A stretch of 64,000 nucleotides of DNA from Viola odorata (taxonomy: Eukaryota; Streptophyta; Magnoliopsida; Malpighiales; Violaceae): positions 55,838,304 to 55,902,303 of the forward strand of contig OY829537.1 in assembly GCA_963691705.1 (NCBI GenBank), read 5' to 3'. Both the position numbers and the translations under genes were made by a program. Position 1 is the first letter of the stretch. Each line of letters starts with the position of its first letter. The notes under the pieces are model-generated. The model was not told the DNA's origin. It saw only the letters and a list, made by a program, of their open reading frames with translations, and did no database searches. Shown piece after piece: positions 12,513 through 23,799 of this stretch.

Positions 12513-13979
12513 CTTTGTAGCTCTAAGGGGCAATGAGTGGTATGTTCCTTGGAGATCGCAAGACCCAGCTAGTTGCAAGTTCAACATTCCTCCTCGATTA
12601 GATTCGTTTGAATTGACTTGGTATTTTGCTTTAGTGTCGAAATGTCCTATAATTTGCAACCACATGAAGCAATAATTCAAGTCGCGTTAGGCGGACCGGG
12701 CTACTATGAGTTGGGTCTAGGTAGGGCTTAAATTTATTGGCATTGTGACTCTTTTAATTTTTCATATTCTTATACTTATCTTATCTGTTGTTGGGCACAG
12801 ACAATATGCTGAGATTTGATCCGAAGTTGATGGCGATTGCTAAGGATGCCAAGAATCCAAACAAGCCTGAGGGATTTGATGCTAAGAGCTGTAAGAAGTA
12901 CTTGCTGGCGAAACCAAAGGGGATTGACACTAGTGTGTAGTCAAAAGATAGTGAGAGACTATGACAGGGAAACGTTCCAGGAAGGATTGTCCTTCGACTG
13001 ATGCTCCCATTACTGGTTTTCCTTTCATGAAATGTCCTTGTCCTTTTTCTGATGCTGGAAAGAGATCTGCTGATAATAAGTTCGAAAGAGGGAGACCTTC
13101 AACACCTCCTCTCTTTGTTCCTTATTGGGGAATCGAAGAAACAAATGCACTATTCGCGCGAGGACTTTGGCCATGCGGTTAATGTTGCCAGGAATATCAT
13201 TACTCCCAGGGATGCGAAGAGGCTTAAAGAAGAAAATACTAATCGCTGCATCCGTAAGTGTATACGGTCTAGTTTACAGGTACTATTCTTATTGCTTTTT
13301 GAATAACGTATTTCTTTATTAAATTCTGATATGAAAATGACTTACAATTTTTCACAGCAAGCTATTTCTTTGGTTCAAGTGCTAGAGACATTGAATGTTG
13401 GGCCAAAGTTTATTGATGGGAAGGCCAAACTGTCTAAGGAGGTGAGAAAGAAATGGTAGACCACTGGAAAAAGATTGCTGATGAACGTCTAAGCTTATTG
13501 AAGATAGCACTAGGAATGAGAATATTATGCGTGATTCTCAAGCAAAGTTGAAGAAGAAGGTTGCTGAACTGGAGAAGAAAATTGTCGAGTTTGAAGGAAA
13601 TCGTGAAGCTGTGCTGGAGGAGGGCAAGGCACTTAGAGTTGAGGAATATAAGCAATCAGTTGAGCTGCATACGACACTCGGTGCTTGGTCTCGCGACGGG
13701 TACATATTTTGTTTTCTCTTTATCAGAGATTGGATCCAAAACGACCCAGAGGAGATCAACCCCAAGGAGCTCCAAAAGATGTTAGCTGGAAGAGATGGAA
13801 TTCTTGAGGAGCATGTTGATTAAACTACTGGACCCATTGATATGGCCACTCCGATTTTATCTCCTGTTACTACTTTGGGGGACTTCGAATTCCCAGAGCC
13901 ACGCATGGATTCAATAGCCGAACTTGACAAGGAAAATGATGGTGAGACCACGGACCTTGTTGATAAAGATGATGCTTGA

Positions 13980-15193
13980 ACGATCAGGCTAAAATATCTG
14001 AACTTTTTATTGTTTTGGAATTTCAGACATTAATTGTCTTTGATTTTTAGACTTATATTTATGGAGCTTTATGAAATAATAGACATTTATTTGCTCATAT
14101 TTTTTGTGTGCATTAAATTTAGAATATCTGATGTACGAATAAGTATATAGAATAGTTAGAAGAAATATTATTTAATTAATTTCAAAAGATATGTACCGTA
14201 CAGGAGTAGTTCGGTTGGCAAAATAAAGATGTGTTGGGTAAGGATTTAAGCGTTGCTTGAATGATCAGGTTATCTGCATAGTTCGTCTAGGCCGAGCTGG
14301 ATGTCGACATGTTGGCTGGTCGGAAACATCTGGTAGAGTTGGAATGGCTCATAGATGCCTAGCTTGACAGGTCCGGGTTCATCCCTTGGGGCCTGACCTG
14401 GTGCTGCCTAGGCCACCAGGCTAGGCGTGGCTTGGCTGCAGCCCAGGTCAGTCGGCCTGGCCAGTCCTAGTGCTGCCTAGGCTAGGGGAATGGCTGAAAC
14501 TAGCGTGGCCTAGGCTAGCTTAGGTGTTGGCGTTGCTGACTTGAACCTTAGCCCAGCTGCCAATGCTGGCATGCCTGGGTTGATCTGATGCGGCTGTCTT
14601 GCTCGGCAGCAGGACTGGGCGGTGGCCAGCGTTGTTTAGGCAAGCCTATGTGCAGGTGCGGCATCGTGGGTAAACTTGGGCTACGATCTACCAGGCATCG
14701 GACTTGGGCTTGAGTCATTAATCTATTTATTCCGACCAATAACTTCAAGTAGAATAAGGATGGCGATTGTTTTCTTACCAAGTCATACCCCGTAAAAAGC
14801 TTACATACTTCAAGGTTTTTTATTAAGTTACTGTGAGATAAATTAATTATGATAAAATTAGAGCGACAAGCAATAGCGTAATTGATAAATAAAATTTCCA
14901 GAGTTGTTATGAAAAGACTTAGTTGATTTCTTTTGATGTTGATTTGACTTCTTTTGATGTCGAGCAAGCTTGAGCAAGTAATCGCGATAGGATCCCCTTT
15001 TGTCGTGATCAATTTTTATTCTCACTTAGTGATTGATAACTTCCATGGTATGGCTTGAGGATGTAATAGTTATCAAGGTACAAGCTACCGTTGAATAATT
15101 ATTATCCATATAATCATACTGGATGATCCTTTGTTCAGAAGTGCATGTGGAGTAAATGTGCTGGGTAAAAACTGCTTCACCCTTCACCAACTC
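13980..15193. other. Non-coding stretch with a GCCTAGG-rich block
   Basis: No supported gene. From about 14380 to 14560 the sequence is GC-rich and repeats TGCCTAGGC-like phrases at irregular spacing, like the shorter block near 1.65 kb. The remainder is AT-rich. A 154-codon minus frame crosses it but has no family features. Confidence 0.4.
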
Positions 15194-15196
15194 TTA

Positions 15197-15705
15197 GGGT
15201 CTGTTTGGCGTTCCGGTTCTAGTTGGAAAAGTTCTATTGTAAAAAGTTCTATGGGAAAATGACTTTTGGTAAATGGAATGTGAGATACTTGAGGTGTTTG
15301 GTAAAACAGTTTTTCAAAACTATGGTTTGGATGTAAAATGACCATAAAGGGTATAAAACCCATTTTTAAAAAATTAATAAAAATAGGAAAAGTGGATCTA
15401 GAATTATTTATTTTAAGGTAGAGATTTTATTGTGCTAGTTTTTAATTTATTTTATTGATTATATAAAGTAAAAAAATTAAAATGAAATTATAAAAAAAAA
15501 AAAAAAGTAGAGAGAGAAGGCCAAAAGGCCTTCTCGTTGGCCACTGGAGCATTTTGCTCCAGTGGAGGCAAGGCCAAATTTGGCCTTGCTTTAAAAATGA
15601 CTTCTTGAGAAGTCCTTCAGCATTGGACTTACCAAACACCCAAACATGCATTTTTAAGTTTGGAAAAGTTGGTTCTGCCCCCAACTATGAACGCCAAACG
15701 GCTAC
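15197..15705. mobile_element. MITE, probable Tourist/PIF-Harbinger type
   Basis: 509 bp bounded by TTA on both sides (15194-15196 and 15706-15708). The ends GGGTCTGTTTGGCGTTC and, reversed, GTAGCCGTTTGGCGTTC match at 13 of 17 positions. Inner inverted pieces (GGTGTTTGGTAA near 15289, TTACCAAACACC near 15630) support a terminal-inverted-repeat element. No coding capacity; it would need a transposase from elsewhere. Confidence 0.6.
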
Positions 15706-16276
15706 TTAATGTCATAAAAAAGATCATCTGTCATGTCAAATTATTGGGATAATGCACTGTGGATAAAGAAATCTATATCTAGGGAGATGCATATGATGAG
15801 TAATATTCCCACCCTTTTTCTACCCAGAATTTTTTGACACCCAGAATCAATTTAATCACTTTGTGAGGTGTATACTGGTGGTGCACTTATGCGACCCATT
15901 TTAAAGCAATTTTAGCTTGTAAGTGATGGTGCATTTAGCGCGACCCATTTATGAGCAGTTTTTAGCTTGTAAGTGATGGTGCGCTTGTCGCGACCCATTT
16001 ATAAGAGAGATTTTTTTAGCAAAGTATGCTGTTTTTTCATTAGATATGCGCCAGGCGCGATAGTACAAAGAAAAACACACAACATATGTACATATGACTC
16101 CGATCGGAGGTGTCTTAGGGAATGTAAATGCAAACACACCTATGTACACTAAGTGAAGGCAATTGACTGTGTACAAGGGTGCCTATTTTAGGGAATGACA
16201 AGAACATGTATTTACAGAAGTTATAATACAAAAATATAAGCTAGGGGCATCTACGACCTTTCATACTAAAAGGGGG
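15706..16276. other. Non-coding stretch, possibly the start of the Tat-A LTR
   Basis: No coding frame. CRM-1 follows at 16277. As the Tat-A LTR end lies on the other side of CRM-1, part of this stretch may belong to that LTR, but I could not find its TG start. Confidence 0.3.
15877..16020. repeat. About 50-bp tandem repeat, three copies
   Basis: Three units each hold GATGGTGC, then GCGACCCATTT, then TTTTAGCTTGTAAGT, with substitutions; the third is shortened. No inverted structure or coding role is seen. Confidence 0.6.
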
Positions 16277-17172
16277 TGATGCAGTACAAGGAGTCAAAGA
16301 TGTGCTACCAAACCCTCAAGGCCCATTGACACGAGCTAGGAGCAAGAAGTTACAAGGCGCGTTGACATTGCTCATTCAAAAGGAGCTCGAGAAGGAAGCA
16401 ACGATTGAGGAGGCGTTTTTGAAGGAAATGACCAAGTTAGAGGTGAAGCTTATCAACATCGTTCAAGCTTCCTTTGATAGAGTCTCACCTCGAATTTCAA
16501 GTCAATCCAAGCCCGTTTGATCTTTAAAACGCAAGGAATGCGCCAGCTTGACTGGATGCACGTTCTTGCTATTTTTGTGTATGAAGACCTTGGTTAAATT
16601 TTGGATGTTTATTGCTATTACCAGCTGAATATTTAAATAAGTTAATTAGCTTGAAGTCAGGTCTAATTATAGAAGGAAATTCGTTCTTTCTTATGTAATT
16701 AGAAAGCTGATTTGTTTCCATTCTAGTTAACATAAGATTTCTATTTCTATTTTCATAGGATTGCTATTCCTATTTTGGGCGGGTTTAACCTAGCCGTTTG
16801 TAACTCTTTATAAGCTCTCTTAGATTTTCTTTTTAGGCAGACATTCATTTGATAAAAATACATTATTGTGAGGTGTCTCTTCTTTGGTTTTAACGAAGAA
16901 CTCTTAAGCTTGGCTGACTGGAATTCAATATTGATTAAGTAAAACAATCCTTTCCCTATCGTCTATTTCGTTCTAGGGTTCTAAACATACGTTGGTTTAG
17001 GAAGTTAGAAGTCTTGAGTTCGAGATCCTAGTTGATTCCGAATTGGGGTTCTTCTAACCACAGGTTGGGTTAGGAATCTAATTGTCTCAATTAGTTACTT
17101 GTTTGCTGTTTGAAGAGGATTCCTTGAGAAAGATCAACAACAAACGTTTCCTAACAGACCGGGAACGTATCA
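16277..17172 (+). repeat. 5' LTR of CRM-1
   Basis: TGATGCAG...GTATCA. Its first 240 bases still encode the pol C-terminal tail (GPLTRARSKKLQGALTLL), because that tail is part of the LTR. The PBS-like AGTGGTAGCGAAGTGAAG follows at 17173-17190, a degenerate initiator-Met site. Confidence 0.85.
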
Positions 17173-18071
17173 AGTGGTAGCGAAGTGAAGGTGGTTCAAG
17201 GAATCAAGTTTGAAACACGTATCGATCATTCATAATTTTTCCAGCAAGTTGTGATTTGTTCTTCTCTTCTTCTTCTTGATTCGAAAACTATAAAACCTAT
17301 CTTTGCGTGTCTATTTTGCTTATTTTTTGGTGTCTTAGAGCTTAATTCTGAACCATTACTAAGAGTATCCAAAGATATTTCAAGGTTTCAATCGATTTGT
17401 TATTCAAGAAGCAAGTCTGAATTTTCCATACACGGTTTGCAATAAGATTGCTGATTTTCGGATCCTAGTTGAAATTAAAATATGATGAGCTGTGATCTGA
17501 TTTCCTAAAGAGTTAATTGCTTGTACAAAAAAATAAAAAATAAAGAAAGAAAAGGAAAGTAAATTGGCAGAATCAAAAATAGAAAGTTATGCAAAAGGAA
17601 AACAAATCAACGTGTATCAGGATTGCTTTGATTCTTATCAGGATTGAGAAATAAACTCACTGTCACACTTTCAAAACTTGATATCATACATTAATCAAGT
17701 AAATTCTTATTTTCTTTGAGCTTTTCTTGATCCTAATTGTAATTTCGTTTTCTGATCTGATTGAGGTGATTCAGTGATTACTTGCTATTTTGTTTGCTCA
17801 GTTACCTTGATATCAATTTTATTGCGTTCCAAGTTGACTTTGTCTGTATTTTTCAGCTTGTTCTTGATCTCTAGAGTCTGTCACTTAATCGGGATTACAT
17901 TCCAGCAAGTGGAGCCTATTAGTTCGATTTAGAACCGCAAGTTGAGCGAGTGGATTTAGTGAATTGGGAGATCAATAGAGAGGAGAGCAAACACCTCGAG
18001 TGAAACACGTGAGGGAGTGTAGATAGGCTAATAACTATATTTTGAGTTTGTTCATCTTTTCAGGTAACATT
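17173..18071 (+). other. CRM-1 untranslated leader
   Basis: Runs from the PBS to the first gag ATG at 18072. No coding capacity. A CT-rich tract and TTTTCAG just before the ATG (about 18055-18062) look like a splice acceptor, but no donor was confirmed. Confidence 0.5.
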
Positions 18072-19390
18072 ATGTCGGAGGGAGGTGATCAAAGCCCTAA
18101 GGAAAGTGGAAAGGGGCAGGATGTGCGTATGGTAGAATGTTACGCAAATTGGATGCTGTCCAATCTCAAATGACTGACCTCATGTCATGGAGAGCTGATA
18201 TGAATGCCAGACAGAAGAAAAAGAGTGGACTTAGACCCATCTTGACCATTTCGGCCAAGAGAATTACTCAACACATAAGTATGACTTCTGATGCACCACT
18301 CTACAGCATGCCACAAGATGATCCACCATTCAATCATGTGGAGGTAGAAAACATTCCCGAGGGTTATAAAAGTGAGAATGAAGCCCAAGAACGTGTGCTT
18401 CAAGGCAGAATGATGAGAGAAGTGCTGAGGCGGTAAGAGGTTACTGCCCCAAGACCGTTACCATTCCAACCTCAGAATCCTAGATAGTCACCTCGTGCTA
18501 GATGGTATGATGATGATGAGGAAGAATTTGAGGATTATGGGGAACCGAGGCGAGGTGCTACACGACCTAGATTTGAAGAACAATGAATAGGGCGAGATGA
18601 GAATCGCATGGATACTAACCTTAGTAGTATCAAGATGAAAATTCTAGCCTTCATTGGGAGAGATGATCCGGATGCTTACCTCGAGTGGGAACGAAAGGTT
18701 GAGCAGATTTTTGAGTGTCATAACTACTCGGAGGAGAAAAAGGATCAAGCTTCACTAGATACACAATAGCTTGGTGGGATCAGTTGATGGTGAGTAGGAG
18801 AAGAGTAGGAGATCCGCTTATTCAGACATGGGAAGAGATGAAATAGATAATGAGAAAGAGATTCATTCCTAGCTATTATTACCGCGAGTTGTACCAAAAG
18901 CTTCAACATTTAACTCAAGGTAGTAAGAGTGTGAGTGATTATTATAATGAAATGGAGATGACTCTCATTAGAGCGAACGTGGTAGAGGACATAAAGGCTA
19001 CTATGACCAGATTTAACGCGGGGTTGAATGGAGAGATCGCAAATCAGTTGGAGCTACAACACTATATTGGGATGAAGGATATATTTCACATGGAAATTAA
19101 GATAGAAAGACAGCTCCAAAGGAAGCTAAAACCTTACTCTACTTCGACCTACACAACCAAGCCGAACAATTGGAAGTCGAATTATAACAAACCAGAGGAG
19201 AAGACCGTAGCCAAACCGTGGCAAAATAATTCTACCTCCAATCAGTTTCCTAAGTAAGGTACTCTAACTGCCAATTATTCTAAGCCTAAAAAATCATCTA
19301 TTTTAACCCTCCTGCAAGACCAGCCCCAGATATTATTTCTTTTAAGTGTCAAGGGAAGGGACACACTCAATACCAATGCCCAAATTGAAG
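18072..19390 (+). pseudogene. CRM-1 gag
   Basis: The retrotransposon gag core is clear in pieces: YLEWERKVEQIFECHNYSEE (about 18672-18735), then MRKRFIPSYYYRELYQKL and LELQHYIGMKD (18850-19257). The knuckle near 19340 reads SFKCQGKGHTQYQC, with its first Cys changed to Ser. The stops after the first 30 codons, in EMK*IMRK (18845) and elsewhere, and a frameshift near 18750, inactivate it. Confidence 0.85.
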
Positions 19391-19394
19391 GATT

Positions 19395-20153
19395 ATGATT
19401 ATTACACCGAGTGGAGAGGTTAAGAGTGAAGATGATAATGGGAGATTAGATCAACCCGAAAGTTATCCTGAGGAAGAAGGACACGGTTTCAGTTTTAGTG
19501 AAGAGATTCCAGGTGAGGATGAGCCTTACAGCCATGACGTACTCGTCTTGAGGAGAACTTTGAGTGTGCAACCTCAACTAGAGGTTAAAACGGATCAGCG
19601 GGAGAACCTTTTTCATTCAAGGTGTAGGGTGATGGATAAACCTTGTTGTTTGATTATTGACAATGGCAGCTGTACCAATGTTGCTAGTTTTATGATGGTG
19701 AAGAAGTTAGGTTTGACGTGTATAAAACACCCTAAACCCTACAAGTTGTCTTGGTTGAATGATGGAGTAGAGCTCAAGGTCTCGAAACAGGTGTTGGTTT
19801 CGTTTTCCATTGGATGATTTCAAGATGAAGTTTTGTGTGATGTCGTACCAATGCAAGCGAGTCATTTGTTGCTTGGAAGACCATGGCAGTATGACCAACG
19901 AGCTATCCATGATGGATTCACCAATAAGATCCAATGTGAGAAGGATGGAAAGAAGTACACATTGTCCCTTTTAGTATCGTCACTTGTTCATGAAGATCAA
20001 CTCAAGATGGCCAAATCTTGTACCGAATTTGAGCTTCAAATGCCAAAAAAAAGTGAGAAAAGAGAGGGAGTCGAACTTGTCCCGAGTGAAAAGAGTGCAA
20101 TAGCACCAACATTGAGTGAAGAAAGTAAGGCCAAAGAAAAGAGAGAAAAATAA
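19395..20153 (+). pseudogene. CRM-1 aspartic protease region
   Basis: The active site reads LIIDNGSCTNVAS (about 19655-19690), where the family has D-G/N-G-S, and the flap partner HLLLGRPWQYD is at 19860-19895. The frame is broken by a TGA at 19815. A Lys/Glu-rich linker to RT follows. Confidence 0.8.
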
Positions 20154-20176
20154 GTGCGTTTGTAAAAAAAAGAGAT

Positions 20177-21718
20177 GTGAAAGAAGCGCTGAGTCTTAGC
20201 AAACCAATCTTCATGATTCGGTTTAGGGAGGTTTTATTGATTGAAGCTAACCCTAACTCCCCTTCTCTTCCTCTTGTTATTTCCTCTCTTTTGCAGGAGT
20301 TCCATGAGGTGTTTCTAGAGGACGTACTGAGGGGACTGCCACCTATTCGGGGGATTGAACATCAGATTGACTTCATTCTCGGTGCTTCAATTCCTAACCA
20401 GCCAGCCTGTAGAACCAATCTAGAGAAGACAAAGAAGCTTCAGTGATAAGTTGCTGACTTGATAGACCGCGGTTTCATGAAGGAGAGTCTATCTCCATGC
20501 GCGGTTCCAGTCATCTTGGTGCCCAAGAAAGATGGCACATGACGGATGTGTATTGATTGCCGGGCAGTTAATAAAATCATGGTGAAGTATCGTCATCCTA
20601 TCCCTCGATTAGATGATATGTTAGATGAATTGCATGGTAGTACCCTATTTTCTAAAATTGATTTAATGAATGGTTACCATCAAATTCGTATGAAAGAAGG
20701 GAATGAGTGAAAGACTGCTTTTAAAACAAAACAAAGGTTATATGAATGGTTAGTTATGCCATTTGGTTTGTCAAATGCACCTAGCACTTTTATGAGATTG
20801 ATGAATCATGTGTTGCGTGGATTCATTGGCAAATTTGTTGTCGTTTACTTTGACGATATTATGATTTACAGCCGCACTATGCCTGATCATGTTAATCATC
20901 TTCGCTTAGTTTTTGAATCTATTAAAAATTAGAAGTTGTATGCTAAGATGTCTAAGTGTTCATTTTACTTCCATAAGGTATTTTTTCTTGTCTATATTGT
21001 GAGTACAGATGGTATCATGGTCGGCGATGCCAAGATCAAAGCAATTAGAGAGTGGCCTACGCCAAAGATTATTGGCGACGTGAAGAGCTTTCACGGATTG
21101 GCAAGCTTCTATCGAAGGTTTGTCAAGGATTTCAGCTCCATTGTAGCGCCATTAACAAAAGTGACAAAGAAGGACGTCGGGTTTAAGTGGGGAAAGACAC
21201 AAGAGGACGTCTTAAATGTCTTGAAAGATAAGTTAACTTCTAGTCCTATTCTTGCCTTACCTAATTTTTCAAAGCCTTTTGAGATTGAATGTGATGCTAG
21301 TGGAATAGGAATAGGGGCTGTTTTGTTGCAAGATAAAAAGCAGTTTGCTTATTTTAGTGAGAAATTGAAAGATGCGCAAATTAGGTACTCTACTTATGAT
21401 CGTGAGTTATATACATTAGTTAGAGCTTTAACTAAATGGTAGCATTACTTGTGACATAAGGAGTTTATTGTGCATACTGATCACATGAGTCTTAAGTATC
21501 TTAAGGGTCAAGGAAAATTGAATAAGCGACATGCATCCTGGATGGAATTTATTGAACAATTTCCCTATGTTATTCGGTACAAAAAGGGTGTGGAAAATAT
21601 TGTGTCTGATGCTTTGTCTAGGCTGTATGCACTTATCACTACCATGAACGCGAAAATGCTAGGGGTTGAACATGTTAATAAGATGTATGCTACTAATGTT
21701 GATTTTGGAAAATTATGA
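20177..21718 (+). pseudogene. CRM-1 reverse transcriptase and RNase H
   Basis: The sequence reads through the pre-RT phrase (LPPIRGIEHQIDFILGA), the RT fingers (VPVILVPKKDGT), catalytic YFDD (about 20850-20861) and RNase H ([23 protein letters not shown]-like, [12 protein letters not shown]). In-frame stops replace expected Trp or Gln codons at about 20541, 20710, 20932, 21442 and 21454. Domain order and spacing are otherwise full length. Confidence 0.88.
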
Positions 21719-23118
21719 GGCATGCTTAAAAACTAGTGTGGACAGATTTCATGTACATGATGGTTATTTATTTCGTAGTGCAAAATTATGTATCCCTAAT
21801 TGTAGTATGCATCAATTACTTGTTCATGAGGCGCATGGTGGGGGTTTAATGGGGCATTTTGGGTTGCATAAGACTTTAGCTTGTTTGCATGAACATTTCT
21901 TTTGACCTCACATAAAGCGGGATGTGTTACGTGTGATTGCCCGATGTATTAATTGTAAGAAATCTAAGTCTTGTGTAATGAATCATGGAGAATATATGCG
22001 TCTGCCTGTTCCGCATCACCCTTGGACTGATGTTTCGATGGATTTTGTGCTTGGTTTGCCACGGTCCAAGCGAGGTAAGGATTCTATCTTCGTTGTCGTA
22101 GATAGATTCTCTAAGATGGCTCACTTTCTGCCTTGTTCTAAAACTGATGATGCTACTAACGTTGCGAATATATTCTTTAAAGAAGTAGTACATTTGCATG
22201 GTATCCCAATTAGCATTGTTAGTGATAGGGATCCTTAGTTATTTCTGGAAAGTCATATGGTCTAAGCTAGGTACTAAGTTATTATTTTCCACTACTTGTC
22301 ACCCACAGACTGATGGTCAAACTGAGGTTGTTAACAAAATGTTAGGTTCCTTACTTCGTGCTACTTTGAAACAAAATGATAAATCTTGGGAAGATTGTAT
22401 TCCTTTTGTTGAGTTTGCTTACAATAGGTCTATACATTCTGCCACGGGTTTTACACCTTTTGAAGTAGTGTATGGTTTTAACCCTACTACTCCTCTAGAT
22501 TTGTGTCCTTTGCCTTTGAATCAGCTAACTAGCATCGATGTCACAAAGAAGGCAGAACTGGTCAAGAAGATACATGAGAAGATTCACACCAACATTGAGA
22601 AGATGAACTCCAAGGTTTCTACCCAACAGAACAATGGACGTCAAGTGGTTAATTTCCAGCCTGGAGATTAGGTTTGGTTACACCTTCGGAAGGAGAGATT
22701 CCCATAGAATTAGATGAGCAAGCACGATCCATGGGGAGATGGTTCTTTCCAAGTGATTGCGAAGATAAATGACAACGTATACAAGCTGGATTTGACTAGT
22801 GAGTATGGAAATGTTAGTGCTTCTTTCAATGTTCGTGACTTGTCCTTGTTTGATATTTTAGATTCAGATTCGAGGACAAATCCTTTTGAGGAGGGAGGGA
22901 ATGATGCGGTACAAGGAGCCAAAGATGTGCTACCAATCCCTCAAGGCCCATTGACACGAGCTAGGAACAAGAAGTTACAAGCCGCGTTGACATTGCTCAT
23001 TCAAAAGGAGCTCGAGAAGGAAGCAACGATTGAGGAGGCGTTCTTGAAGGAAATGACCAAGTCAGTGGTGAAGCTTATCAATATCATTCAAGTTTCCTTT
23101 TATGAAGTCTCACCTTGA
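21719..23118 (+). pseudogene. CRM-1 integrase and C-terminal tail
   Basis: Contains the H-H-C-C finger ([22 protein letters not shown]), the catalytic core ([33 protein letters not shown]) and [14 protein letters not shown] frameshift lies near 22230. Stops replace Trp at 21903 and 22671. The last part (DSDSRTNPFEEGGND) leads straight into the 3' LTR, where coding continues as GPLTRARNKKLQAALTLL to a stop at 23118. I see no canonical chromodomain; the tail may be the CR-type motif of CRM elements. Confidence 0.8.
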
Positions 23119-23794
23119 ATTTCAATTCAATCCGAGTCTGTTTGATCTTTGAAACACAAGGAATGTGCCAGCTTGACTCGATGAGCGTTCTTGCTATTTT
23201 TGCGTATCAAGACCTTGGTTAAATTTTGGATGTTTATTGTTATTATGATCTGGATATTTAAATAAGTTAATTAGCTTGAATTCAGGTCTAATTACAAAAG
23301 GAAATTCGTTCTTTCTTATGTAATTAGAAAGCTAATTTGTTTCCATTCTAGTTAACATAAGATTTCTATTTCTATTTTTGTAGGATTGCTATTCCTATTT
23401 TGGGCAGGTTTAACCTAGCCGTTTGTAACTCTTTATAAGCTCTCTTAGAGTTTCTTTTTAGGCAGACATTCATTTGATAAAAATACATTATTGTGAGGTG
23501 TCTCTTCTTTGGTTCTAACGAAGAACTCTTAAGCTTGGCTGACTGGAATTCAGTCTTGATTAAGTAAAATAATCCTTTCCCTATCGTCTATTTCGTTCTA
23601 GGGTTATAAACATACGTTGGTTTAGGAAGTTAGAAGTCTTGAGTTCGAGATCCTAGTTGATTCTGAATTGGGGTTCTAACCACATGTTGGGTTATGAATC
23701 TAATTGTCTCAATTAGTTACTTGTTTGCTGTTTGAAGAGGATTCCTTGAGCAAGATCAATAACAAAAATTTCCTAACAGACTGGGAACGTATCA
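22902..23794 (+). repeat. 3' LTR of CRM-1
   Basis: Starts TGATGCGG after a purine-rich tract (GAGGAGGGAGGGAA) and ends GTATCA, followed by the TSD GGGGG. Its first 217 bases are in the pol frame. Confidence 0.85.
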
Positions 23795-23799
23795 GGGGG

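Larger units (their letters stand above)
6370..13979 (+). pseudogene. Transposase_28-like accessory gene, split by Copia-2
   Basis: Members of this plant family ('putative gypsy type transposon') occur as extra ORFs of Tat-type gypsy elements; their function is unknown. The start at 6370 gives an acidic N-terminus. After a frameshift near 6700 the conserved core follows (GMHVPFHPFLIMLFG, LCPSQIALNGWCFLVSF, about 6755-6860) and runs into GWKKDFFFV, where Copia-2 is inserted. The frame resumes after its TSD at 12518 (LRGNEWYVPWRSQDP). Further blocks follow at 12810-12940, and a Lys/Glu-rich coiled coil at 13527-13720 (KLKKKVAELEKKIVEFEG). The order core, linker, coiled coil matches the genes at 39.6 and 42.5 kb. 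Frameshifts and stops are present even apart from the insertion. The downstream limit is approximate. Confidence 0.65.
16277..23794 (+). mobile_element. CRM-1: centromeric-retrotransposon-like gypsy element
   Basis: Two direct LTRs (896 and 893 bp, roughly 95% alike by eye) and a 5-bp TSD GGGGG on each side. The internal order is gag, protease, RT, RNase H, integrase on the plus strand. The gag and pre-RT motifs are those of plant CRM/CRR-like elements, and the pol frame runs over the start of the 3' LTR, as known for CRM. It is heavily broken by in-frame stops and frameshifts. Confidence 0.85.

Noticed and set aside
14548..15012. 154-codon minus-strand ORF
   Set aside because: No domain, mixed composition, crosses the GCCTAGG block and AT-rich DNA; no support from neighbours.
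22714..23118. Chromodomain at the CRM-1 integrase end
   Set aside because: No aromatic-cage residues or chromodomain fold pattern is seen. The tail is basic and helical and fits a CR-type motif at best.
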